A stretch of DNA of 64,000 nt, taken from NCBI GenBank assembly GCA_008711295.1, contig VUYV01000401.1:409916-473915 (forward strand). The letters are read 5' to 3'. Both the position numbers and the translations under genes were made by a program. This document shows positions 24,490 through 36,000 of the stretch, one piece after another. Each line of letters begins with the position of its first letter. Positions within the stretch are counted from its first letter, which is position 1. Source of the stretch: Anarhynchus alexandrinus (taxonomy: Eukaryota > Chordata > Aves > Charadriiformes > Charadriidae). Below the pieces are notes generated by a model. It did no database searches, was not told where the DNA came from, and saw nothing but the letters and a program-made list of their open reading frames with translations.

Positions 24490-27400
24490 GTGTTTGTGGG
24501 TTCACGCTTTTATTTCCTCAGCTTGCCCAACTGGACAAAGTAATGGAATGAAGCTTCCACAATTTTGCAAATGACAGCAGAACTTTTTTCTCCATCCCCT
24601 CACCCCATGTTCAGTGTTGTTTCCTTTAAGTTTTGTATATATTCTGTTTTATCCTTTTCTAGTTTCTAGAAGTTAATCAAATTCAGAAAGGAAAAAAAGA
24701 AAGAAGCTGTATCAACTGTTGTGGTTGCTGTATTTCTGATTTGGCATGTGCCAGAGACCTGACAATATGAGTTAAAAGGAGGACGCCCGAGTTTAGTGTC
24801 AAAAAGATGTAATAACAAAATTAGAAGTGCAAAATTTAGGTGAACTTGCTTTGAATTAGCTAGTAAACGTTTTGATTTTCCACTCGTCATCAGTGTCTGA
24901 CTTTTTTTTTTTTTTTCTGAGAGAACCTGATAGTTTTGCCTATGTAATGTGAAATTGAACTTTATAAATCATTAATGAGCTTGTGCCATGGAAAAAATAC
25001 TGCACTGCATCTCAAAAGATCTATCAGTGCATTCTCAGCAGTGCATTGTGCACCAGCATAAGAATTTTAACCTTTCCAAATGCCTTTAAAGGATACTTGT
25101 ATTCCCTTTTAGAAGTAAATTGACTTTGTTAGTATATTAGTCAAACTTACACTTCAGTTGGCCAGAGGTCAGATGCTTGGGAAGGGCCACGTCAAAATAA
25201 CTAGAAAAAGGATGCAATTGCAGTATATACTAGAGTTTCTTGATGTCAAAATTACTTGTAAAGGCACATAGCAGCAGCATATACTATAAAGTCTCATGCC
25301 AGATTTTTTGCATGTGTGGATCAAGCTACCACAGAAACCTGGGTTTCAGTGTTCACTTGCCTCTGTGATGGAAAGCTTTAGAAACTAATTTACTTTCAAT
25401 TTTCCTACATTTTCATATTTTCTTGAAAACTGCAAATATCAGCAATCCTTTAGCTAAAGTGGTGAATATTGCTGATGAGTTTATTAACCCTCCCCCACTA
25501 TCTTCTGTCCAAATTCCTGTGACTGTTTTTCACAGTGTATAATGCTTGCTTGTTAGCAGGACTCTGCCCAAAACTTATATTAGATATTTGGTCAGGGTTT
25601 CAGAACTGTTTCCCTTCTATTCATAGACCATTAAACTTGACGTGTCCCTCTACTTTGGGAATCAAACTAGACCTTTAAATAACTCATGTTTGTGTAAATG
25701 AACTGCAGATATTATGATTTCACAATGTGTAATAGCCTAACTCAGTGATTTGTTCTCTTGGTGCTCAAATAATAAGACATATCGGCTTGTCTATGCTGAA
25801 TGGCTACTGTTTGCTGCTGGTGGTTGATCCTTTGTTCCAGGGTCTCCAGCAGTCCTGTTAAGAAGATCTTTGGGATTTTGCCGTGGCTCCCTCCTGGCCC
25901 ACCTGGCCACACTTCTTGGCTGTGCAAATGTTTCAGCAGGCAGATGGGACATGTACTCAGGGAGGGGAGTTGGATACCTTATTGGCTCACCATGTAGATG
26001 TAGCCCCTTATAGCTAAATAGACAGAGACTTTAGTCTTTCGGAGCCCATCTACAACCTGATTTTGGTCTGTGAAATGTATGAATTGAGGCAATATATAAA
26101 AGCGAGTTTTTAATTAAATTGGTTGGGTTTGCAAATAGGTTACCTTCTCATCCTTTCCCATAGTCAGACTTCTAGCTGCTTAGATATACTTGTCAATCAG
26201 TTCTGTTTTCTTCTTTGGTATATTTGTCATTAGTTGGTGCTGACTTTCTTTTAATGGTTGTATCACTCCTAACTATTAGCAGAATGATCTGGTCAAATAG
26301 TCCCAAGTCTGAAAGTTCTCTGAACTCACTACCAGAAGTATTTAATACCTGTTGCTACTACTGTGTGTTTGGTGTGTATGTGGTATTTTTGTTCTCCCTG
26401 AGCTGCTTACGTTATAACTCGTTTCTTGAACAGTACCAGTTGTTATTAATTCTACGTATATTCCTACAGTCAATGAGAACAATAAGAAAGTACTTTAAAA
26501 TATTTTAGGTTTTTTTCCAAATAAATAACTTAAAATTCAGAGTGCTCATAGGATTCAGAAATGCTGTCATGAGTTCCAGCTCCTTGATGAAATCTGTGAC
26601 CTCAAGAATTCTTTCAAACTAGTATTTCTATTCAAAACTATTGTGTATTCTTTTTCTTTATTTTTCTGTTGTGTTGTTGTTCGACCAGTTCTGCTCACAG
26701 AAATACGAAATGGCTTGTTTTAACCATAAAGGTACATATCAATAAACTGAGAAGAAAGCCACAATAATGTCTACTTTCATTAAAGATGTGTAAGTTCTCT
26801 TTCTTTTAAACAAAAATGCCGTGTATCAATGTAATGTTCTTGCAACAATTTACGGGGCAGCGACTGCATTATAATAACTTTGATCTTCAAAACTGCATGT
26901 TATTTACAAGTGGACAAGAAGAGCGCTTTTGCATTTCTTCTTTTGGTGACAGTTTGTTTTGTTACTTATAAAGCTTGATCCATAAAATTAAAATAATCAC
27001 TTAAATGATAGCACATCTCCATCACTAAGAAGATAATTTCAGTTGAGAATTGTTTTGCATTGTAAATTAATATTTTCACATACTTTAATGGATGTGTCTT
27101 ATTCAACTTTTCTCATTACATCTGGAGAGCCAATAGCCTTTACATTTTATTTGCATGAAGAAATTGGAGGACATGAATGAAAAATCTGAATTCAAATGGT
27201 AGAGGCGATTGGATTTGCAGATCCAAGGGTTTCTTTGTAGTCCTCTATTTCTGGTATAAATGTATTTAGGAAAATTGGTGAGGTACTTTAAGTGAACCTA
27301 GCATGTATTACACGTTGTGCTTCAACTAATTCACAAAACTTCAGCTAAAAAGTTTTAAAATAAAGTCGTAAAATAAAGTTTTAAAATAAATTTTCATATG

Positions 27401-29699
27401 AGTTTGTACTAACTCGCTTGATTTCACACATTTTGGTGACATTGCCTTCCTGCTGTAAAGGCATAAGAGATGAATGGCAGAATTCTTTTATCTCATTATG
27501 AGGTCCATGACAGTCCATTTTCTTTAGTGGAAAAATGGTCTACCTGTTCCCAGAGAAACCCCCTCACTTTACTACTGAGACACAATAAGAGATTTTCTTT
27601 TTCAGTTACATGGTTTTAACTTCCGACATTTTTCAGAACAAAGCAAAAATATTTCTTGCTTCCAGATATCTGAGTTGTTTTGGTGGCGGGTTTTTTTCCT
27701 AACATTTTTTGGTGGTATGTAATGATAATAGAGTAAGAAAAGAGATCTGGAGAGTTGTAAAAAGCCCATTCTTTTCAGTGTCTGAATGAATTATGAGATG
27801 TAGATCACCAGTCTGAAGAATTTGGGCTCTTCAAATGCTCATCCAGTTCACTTATACTTAAAGATGAACCAGATTCTTCCTTTTAGGAGAACAATATATT
27901 TGTAATTGTTGTGCAGTACTTTTCCTATTCATTCTCTTAATCTTCCTTTTTTAATTTTTCCTATATATTTTTCAGCAAAAATAACTTATCAAAGTTATTG
28001 TTATGCTACAGCAAAGTTGTTTTGTATAAAGTTTGACTACAATTTTGTATTTTCCATTGATGCAAATAGTTGTGTTCCAAAGTAACTTTCATGTTGTTGA
28101 AAGATACTAAAATATCTGATTGTTGTGAAGCTGCCAAGGGACTAAATACAGTCTAGCATGCAGGTTGAAAAGATATTTCTACCTGCCAGCTGCAAGCAAA
28201 CAAACCCAAAAATGGAAAACATTCCCAGCAGCCTTTCCAGCATGTGTTTTCACATGGCTGAATGCATCATTGAAACTTGCTAAGAGAATAGTGTAGGATA
28301 CTTTACATCTTCAATTTATTTCAGTTTATTTTGGTGCTAAGATAAAGGGCCTTTTCTTTACTTATTGCTTAACAGTAGCTACAATAAAAAATAATCTAGT
28401 AGCTACCCTAAAGCACACACTTTTTCCTCAAAAGACATATACCATACCTTAAGTTGAATGGAATTCTTTTTTGTTAGTATTTATTTTTCCTTTTGTCTGT
28501 CTCAGATATCATCAGTTGTGACTTTCAATACTGGTTATTTAACGCAGATCTTCCACGTGGTTCACAGCATGTAGTTAAATGAAGAAAAGTTTTGATTATA
28601 TTTATTACTAGATAAAAGCAGTAATTGCCTTTTCCATGACTGTCCTTATTAGAAGATCTGTAGGACTCTATAAAGTTTTTAGGCTTGACAAGTTTAATTA
28701 CCTATTACATGCATATCATTAGAAACATATCTTCAGTGATTGAATTTATTAACTGAAAATTTATTGCATGCAAAAACACAGTACAGACATATGAATGATC
28801 TGGAACATGGGATGTCAATATTTGGCTATTTTCACTTATTGGGTAGATACAATTTTAGGCTGAAAGAGACCTTAACGCTATCGATTGTAATCTTTTCCTT
28901 ATGATGAGTTTTGAGTTTAAACTATCTCTCTTTCTGAGCTCAAAAATATACATGCTCAAAAGCATGTATTTCCTTAAAACAGAGCCTTGCAGCGTCCATT
29001 AGGGACCATGAAGAATTCATCACCTAAGAAAGAAATTTAACTGAGCGTGGGAGATAGAAAATCTTGATTTTCTACTAAATGTGTTGAGTGCTTATTTCAT
29101 GTTGTTGAAAGTGTTGTGTTTGTGTTCTTGTAAAGCAAGTAAGCATAATGTTTTAAGAATGATCTCAGAATATTTTTACTTGCCTTAATGCAATCTTTTC
29201 ATGTTATATAAAAATTATTTTTCATTCAGATTTACTCGCTATTTGCTAATCTTCAATAAGTGTCCTGGACAATGTTCTGATCCCTGTAATGTTACAAGTA
29301 TAATTAATGTGCATTTGGCAAGAAGAACTTTTGCTCCAAAAGCAAAAGTAAAGGAGTATGTTAGAGGAGAGAGGTGAAAACACTCTACTCTGACTCTAAC
29401 ACTTGTTTCATTATAATGTGTCATTTTTTTTACAGACTAAGTATGCTTTTTTTTTTCTGTTACTCCAACCAAGAGTCAGGCAGTATAATTCTTCTGGACA
29501 GGCTGATCGCAGTGTCCCAGGGGAACTCAGAAAAAAATTCAAAATCAAATATGTGGCAGAAGTATTGAAGTTATTTAAAAAATATTTCAAGAACATATAA
29601 CTCTCCCCAAATCCCTAAACAATAAAGAAGTAGAAAGGAAGAAAGGAAATTCATTTAGTCTGGTAGCATAAATGCACCAGAACTTCCGGATAGTCTTCT
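24490..29699. other. Non-coding AT-rich stretch, nothing recognised
   Basis: More than 5 kb of very AT-rich sequence without a recognised repeat. The open frames are short and motif-free. A frame at 29474-29560 following a pyrimidine tract reads VRQYNSSGQADRSVPGELRK but has no convincing donor, so it is not called. Confidence 0.5.
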
Positions 29700-30641
29700 C
29701 TCACAGAATCACAGAATGGTAGGGGTTGGAAGGGGCCTTTGGAGATTATCTAGTCCAACCCCTCTGCCAAAGTAGGTTCACCTAGAGCAGGTTGGACAGG
29801 AATGTAACCCGGTGGGTTTTGAATACCTCCAGAGAAGGAGACTACACAATCTCTCTGGGCAGCCTGCTCCAGTGCTCTGTCACCCTCAAAGGTGACACTG
29901 GACTCTTTCCAGTAGTTCCAGAACTTGGGGGGGGGGGGCAGAACTGGACACAGTACTCCAGATGTGGCCTTACCAGGGCAAAGTAGAGGGGGAGGATAAC
30001 CTCCGCCGACCTGCTGGCCACACACTTCTTGATGCACCCCAGGATGCCATTGGTCTTCTTGGGCAAAAGGGCACATTGCTGCCTCATGGTCAATTACTTA
30101 TCCACCAGGACTCCCAAGTCCCTCTCTGCAAAGCTGCTTTCCAACAGGTCAGCCCCTAACCTGTACTGGTGTATGGGGTTGTTCCTTCCTAGGTGCAGGA
30201 CCCTACGCTTGCCCGTGTTGAACTTCATTAGGTTCCTCTCTGCCCAACACTCTAGCCTGTCCAGGTCTTGCTGTATGGCAGCACAGCCTTCTGGTGTCAC
30301 CAAGAAACTTGCTGAGGGTACACTCTCTCCCCTCATCCAGGTCATTGTTGCATATGTTGAACAAGACTGGACCCAGTACAGACCCCTGGGGAACACCGCT
30401 AGTTACAGGCCTCCAACTTGGACTCTGTACCACTGATCACAATCCTCTGAGTTCTGCCGTTCAGCCGGTTCTCGATCCATCTCAGTGTCCGCTCATCTAA
30501 CACACACCTCCTAAGCTTACCGATGAAGATGTTATGGGAGAATGTCAAAAGCCTTGCTGAAGTTGAGGCAGACAATGTCCACTGCTCTCCCCTCATCCAC
30601 CCAGTCAGTCATGCCATCATAGAAGGCTATCAGATTGGCTC
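29700..30641 (-). mobile_element. CR1 LINE fragment with internal deletions
   Basis: The plus strand begins TCACAGAATCACAGAATGG, the reverse complement of a CR1 3' tail. The minus strand encodes [15 protein letters not shown] (RT motif) near 30360-30410, then [22 protein letters not shown] sequence and [17 protein letters not shown]-type C-terminal blocks. Two lesions stand out. The stretch that should encode the catalytic A-x-D-D box is deleted near 30297-30312. About 200 bp of C-terminal coding sequence is replaced by a short filler ending in 12 G (29891-29938). 5'-truncated near 30641. Inactive. Confidence 0.95.
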
Positions 30642-32182
30642 TCAGAAAAGAAATGGTTGAAAGCCTGCTTTAAATACAGTGCATTGATGAAGAAGAGAGA
30701 AACAACTTGTGTTAGGAGAGAATGCACCAAAGTGTCTATTTTTAAAATGCTTCCCATCTTTCTAAATACATTTTTTTTCTCCTCTAGAGAAAATAAACAG
30801 AAATCTTTTTGAGCATGCTTTTTAGATTATAAGCAATATATTAGGATTCTACGGTTTAACTTGTCTGATAAGCCACTGGTATTGGCTTTCTTTTAGTGCT
30901 TTTCATATTAAGCAATTCTGAAATCAGTGGCTTTATTTATATTAAGTCCAAATATGATTTATATTCAAGTATTATCAAGGCTTGAAGCCCCAAATTTTTC
31001 AGTTCATAGAATATAATACAAATTCAAAACCTATTTGTTTTAATGAAAAATGAACAGTTTTCAATTGCCTTGCTGAGTGTAACTTTGTAACTCTCTTTAC
31101 AAGCAGAAAAATTTGGTCTGCATGGATGTGTGAATGACAGTTATATTTGCTGCTTTTACCTTATGCTTGATCTCGCTCTCTAATGAAACCCCTTATAGGT
31201 ACATTGTTGAATTCTTATTGTTGAATTCTTATTCTTGAATTCTTATTCTTGAATGTTATTTTTCGTGTTAAACTATTGAGATGATGGTGTTTCTGGAACT
31301 AAATGTATAAAACAGTGCACCACAACAGATTATTCCATCACACATGAGTTGTTCAGCAACCAGTTATTTCCTTTTCGAAAAGCAGCTCCCAGCTGTCAAT
31401 ATATCTTTTGATTTTGAAATGCTTTTGAGTACTTTTTTAACTTTGCTATTATTAAGAGTTTTTATATCAAGGGTTCACCACTGTATGTAAATGGCTTTAT
31501 TTCTTAAAAATATATAAATTTTACAAAATAAAGCAGCCCTGACCATGTCAACACAATGCAGTGATAAATCATAAAATGTTGCATGTTTTTTCTAAGATTA
31601 TGTAGAAGATCAACTGAATGCCATGGAGTCTTCTCTTTCTTTTAACAGCTCAAGGACTATTTATCATTATGTATCATTATGTCCTATACTTTAATGACCA
31701 TGTTGTTTACTTGGAAAGTGTATAATGTTGTTAAAATTACCTCATATAGAGGGAAAAATGCTATTACAGTGTGCCAATCTGTGGTGAGTAGTCTGGCCTT
31801 TGAGGATCACTGGTACTTCCATGAGGGTTCATGTTCAAACTCAGTATCCTCATGAAAATATATAATGGTTTTAACTGAAACTTGGAAATAACTTTGGAAT
31901 AAACATTTGGTAAATACACTTATTGCCTTACTTCTCCCTTTCTAAGTCCTATTACTTGCAGGTAATAAAGGTTTCTGCATGAAGTACCGTATTGCAATCT
32001 CTATTCATAGTTCCTATTAAGCTTCTGCTTAAATGTGAAGACTCTATACAGCGAAAGAAATAGGTTATTGTAAGGTGCCACATCAGCTGCAATATTCTGT
32101 GTTTTATTGAATTTCCTGCTGTCGTAGCCTTAAATAATATATGTTTCTTTGGTCTGCTTTTGAAAGAAGTCAACAAAGTCAG
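30642..32182. other. Non-coding AT-rich stretch with one minisatellite
   Basis: Nothing recognised except the 14-bp tandem repeat at 31204-31259. Confidence 0.55.
31204..31259. repeat. 14-bp minisatellite, four copies
   Basis: Units TTGTTGAATTCTTA, TTGTTGAATTCTTA, TTCTTGAATTCTTA and TTCTTGAATGTTAT lie head to tail. The first two are identical, the third differs at one base and the fourth at several. Each of the first three contains an EcoRI site (GAATTC). Confidence 0.95.
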
Positions 32183-32698
32183 TGTGGTAAGTTAAAAGGG
32201 AACAAGAGAAACTTTATTACTAGTGAGCGTGTACATTCCTAAATCAAGGTCTGAACTTTGCTTGATGTTTCTTCTCTTGGTGTGCACAGGGCTTTATATC
32301 ATGCTTTTGTATTTGCATTGAGTTAACATTTCAGCATGATTTTTGCTTTGAGCTTTCTGGAAGGACTTGGATGAGCTGCTGTGAATCTTGCCACAGGCAG
32401 CTATAAATTCTAGCTCTTGGGAATTAGTCCAGTTAGTTCGTAGTCTATAGTCTGATAAACTGTACCTTGTGACTAGGTGGTGTATCTTGATGTTTCAGAG
32501 CGTTCAGTGTGCCATTGTGGGGCCGGCAAAATAGGCAGAGGCCAACGGTCTCTTGCATGTCTTGCATGTCTGCAAGGACATGGTGGAGTAGGCTTGGCCT
32601 TGATATTTGCAGTCTTGGAAATTTGTGCTCATTGTTGCTAGGGTTGCAGTGAAACTCCTTTCAGTAGCAGCTGTTACCCCTTCTCTAATCTCCTTACA
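32183..32698 (-). mobile_element. Solo LTR of an endogenous retrovirus, antisense
   Basis: The 516-bp interval begins TGTGGTAAG and ends CTTACA, giving TG...CA ends and short inverted termini. The 5-bp flanks GTCAG (32178-32182) and GTCAA (32699-32703) agree at four of five positions, as expected for an aged target-site duplication. On the minus strand a TATAAAG box (plus ATATAAAG complement near 32290-32297) lies about 75 bp before an AATAAAG polyadenylation signal (32212-32218), the normal LTR promoter-to-R spacing. No gag, pol or env sequence adjoins, so it is a solo LTR. I do not recognise the family. Confidence 0.55.
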
Positions 32699-32760
32699 GT
32701 CAAAGAGTACAGGTCAGCAATTCAGGACAACACTATTTCAGCAGTGTTTGTGTTCTTTTC

Positions 32761-33070
32761 GTAGAATCATAGAGTCATAGAATGGTTTAGGTTGGAAAGG
32801 ACCTTGAAGATCATCGAGTTTCAACCCCCCTGACATCGCAGGGACACCTCCCACTAGACCAGGCTGCCCAAGGCCACGTCCAACCTGGCCATGAACACCT
32901 CCAGGGACGGGGCCTCAACAACCTCTCTGGGCAACCTGTTCTGGTGCCTTACCACTCTCAAAGTGAAAAACTTCTTCCTAATGTTTAATCTAAACCTGCC
33001 TCTTCCAGTGTAAAGCCATTCCCCCTCATCCTATCACTACATGCCCTAGGAAGAAGTCCTTCCCCAGCTT
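32761..33070 (-). mobile_element. CR1 LINE 3' end fragment
   Basis: This starts GTAGAATCATAGAGTCATAGAATGG, with two to three copies of the CR1 tail octamer in reverse complement, followed by antisense 3' UTR. The C-terminal block on the minus strand matches [24 protein letters not shown] sequence. It is about 310 bp and 5'-truncated. It lies 60 bp beyond the antisense solo LTR. The tail is well preserved, suggesting a relatively recent subfamily. Confidence 0.95.
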
Positions 33071-36000
33071 GTCCTTTTCGTGTCCTTTTTCTCATAGTAG
33101 GAGCTACAAATTCCCAGTGTTTTATCCCTTAAATGATATGAATAAAATTTACTTACTTTGCTAAGAAACTCTGACGCTATGTTGCAGGTTAAGTTCAGTT
33201 CATTTTCCTTGATCCTGTATATATGTTTCTATCACACAGGCAAGAAATGTATGCATTTTAAGTATTGCTGGGAAGTTTTGTGTGCAGATCTGCAAACGTA
33301 GTAGGATAGCTCTTGACATGTGTCTAGCAGGAAATCCAGGAGCATTAATGTTTTTAAGACCATACTGATGACAGTTACAAAAGGGTGTGAGAAGCGAGTC
33401 CTGTTAAATAAGATACAAATTGGCAGGTCTGGAAAGGGAGGGAAGTAACATTCTCTCAGTAACAGCTGGGTTTGCTGTTTGGCAATCTGGCTGCGGCTTG
33501 AATTAGGTCAGTTCAACTAGTAATTCAGCCTATTGCAGCAGAAATTGCTCTGCATAGCCCAACTGAGGGAGAGTTGCCACTTATAGTATTTACACACTAA
33601 GCTTTTTGTTGCTTGACTTGTTGCAATGATGTCTTCTGAAAGTACCATGCAAGGACTTTGAATTCTTAGAGATTTTTTTCCATTACTTTCTAAGTACTTA
33701 GAATTGCTACGTAAGACTCTAATATTTGAAATAAATCATTGTATTTAATCTCTTTAGAAATGAGAAAATTATGGATAGAAACACATGGATCTTTTTCACA
33801 TACCCACCCTGTCCAGCAGATGCATCTTAGAAAATCTGAGCAAACAAACACAGCTCAGCATTAGCTCCAGTTCACTTATACCATCTAACTTTGCAGTGTT
33901 GTACAGCAGATTATTCCTGTTCTCTGGGGAATAAGCCTCTGGATATCTAATGTGAACTTCTCAGAATTTATTTATGTTCAATTATTATACCTTTCTTGGT
34001 TGAGAAAACTGTTTGATAGAAACGAGTTATAAATACAATGTTTGTTATTTGCAGAACTCCTCTGAATGTAGGACAGTTTGTACCCTAATAATGATCTAAA
34101 TCTAGTTGTCTGGAATAGTTTCTTCTGTATATTATCCCAGCAACTGAGATTTTTACATATTCTTTACATTAAGTCCTGGTATTACATGTTCTACAAATCT
34201 CTTTTTCTGAGGACTTTGAAAAGTTTCTCTTGATGGTCTTTCGCAGACACGTTTTGCATTATTTGAAGTGTGCAGACTGTGAAACATATCTGGTTAACTT
34301 TTCCTCCATGTTAGTTCTTTCAGAAAAAGTATTTATTACCTCTACCCACAGAACTACCAATGTGCCACTCATTACAGGTAGACAAGAAGTTACTCATTTT
34401 ACCTTTCTGTTGTGTTTGGATGAGACAATGGCACTTAAAATCTACACACAGCAAACAGAAACCTCAAATGAGAAAATTAATGCCTCAGAATGGTGACCTT
34501 AAGTGAGTTCCCAGACCAATTTTTAATTTTTTAAACATTCAGAAAGCTTCTTTGTTCCTTTGGGCTTATATTCCAAAGTAATAAGAACTTAGCTTTAATT
34601 AAGTCTTGCACTCAGAGCTATTTGTACCAGTTCTTTTAAAAAAATACATTTTCTATTCTGATACAACACGTGTAGTTTTCTATACCAAAATATGATGATG
34701 TAGAGGCAGAAATAAAGTTTCGGTCTCTCAAAGGTTGAACTTCTGCATCCCAAACTGCATCATTGTAACGGATCCTCACTTGGAATGTCAGGTAACATCA
34801 GGTTCTTACTGTGTCTTCAAACAGCTTAATTGGTATTGCTCATTGACTCAGAATTTACATTAGTTTGACATATGGATGGAAGTGTATATGTGCATGGGTA
34901 CTTCTGCAACTCGGTAATTCAATTCCTCCTCACTCCACTAATAAATGGGAACTAAATACAGGAATGGGAAAGTGGAGAGCCTTGATTTGATCATGAGGAC
35001 ATCTGGGGGCTGATGAAACAGCATTTGCTATATACTGACCAATTAAAAAAAATCCAAACTTTAAGGAACCTATTATTTGCATTTCTCAAAAACAATATTT
35101 GCTCCTCCTTACATATTGAGCAAACATTGATAAGACACCATCAGAACGCAGCATCTTCCTTTCTTGTTCCTTCTGTGATCATGAAGGATTGTCAACACTT
35201 GTGCCTTAATATTGCAAATAACCTGCTGAAGAACTTCAGCAGATGCCCATTTCTTCTTCTTCAGTGGATTTTAGCCTTATCATGCCAATGAATAATGAAA
35301 CAGTGTTTTTATTTCTGTGAATTGACTCTTCATAGCCCAGATCTTTGTTCAGAAAATATTACTTTTCTCAGGGCTTCATTGTTCTTCTTAGTTATCATCC
35401 CATGAATACATACTTTCAGAAGCTTTCAATTAAATTATTGGTTTAAGTAGACTAAAAATTTAATAAAGATGTTAGTCAAAAGAATAATTATGTATCTTTT
35501 TGTAAAAATTTGTCTTCTGTGGCTCTACTATAGTCATTGAAGATGATTGAAAGGGAGAAATAAAAAGATACACTATTAGGATTGTCACAAGTATTCATGA
35601 AATCATGTAAACTGCTAGGAGTAAAACTAGCAATGGGGTAATCTGAACTCAGAAAAGCAGCAGTTCCTGAAGCTTCACAGAGATGTTGTGCGTCTCCTAC
35701 CTTACTTGCTTTTTTGTCTCAAGTTTGAGTCAAACTTGAATAATATAAATATAAGTTGTTGCACTGCCTTGTAGCATAGACATAGATTGTTGTGTCTGAG
35801 TTTACCACAAGTGATATTGCTTAGTTCTAAAGGTGCTATATACCAAAGTACAAGATAGTCAGCTTTAATGGAGTAAAGTAGTTTATAGACATTGGGACAG
35901 AGAGGAGGCGGTCACTGACAACAGTTTTAGTTGTGTTTAAAGTCCAAAAGTTAGGATAAAAGGTCAAAGTTTCTTGATGTCTCTTCTTATAATGTATGTA

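Noticed and set aside
29474..29560. Open stretch after a pyrimidine tract, read as a possible exon
   Set aside because: The acceptor is plausible, but no donor of adequate quality fits the frame and no protein family is recognised.
35013..35291. 92-codon open frame on the plus strand
   Set aside because: No family resemblance and no splice sites; expected by chance in AT-rich DNA of this length.
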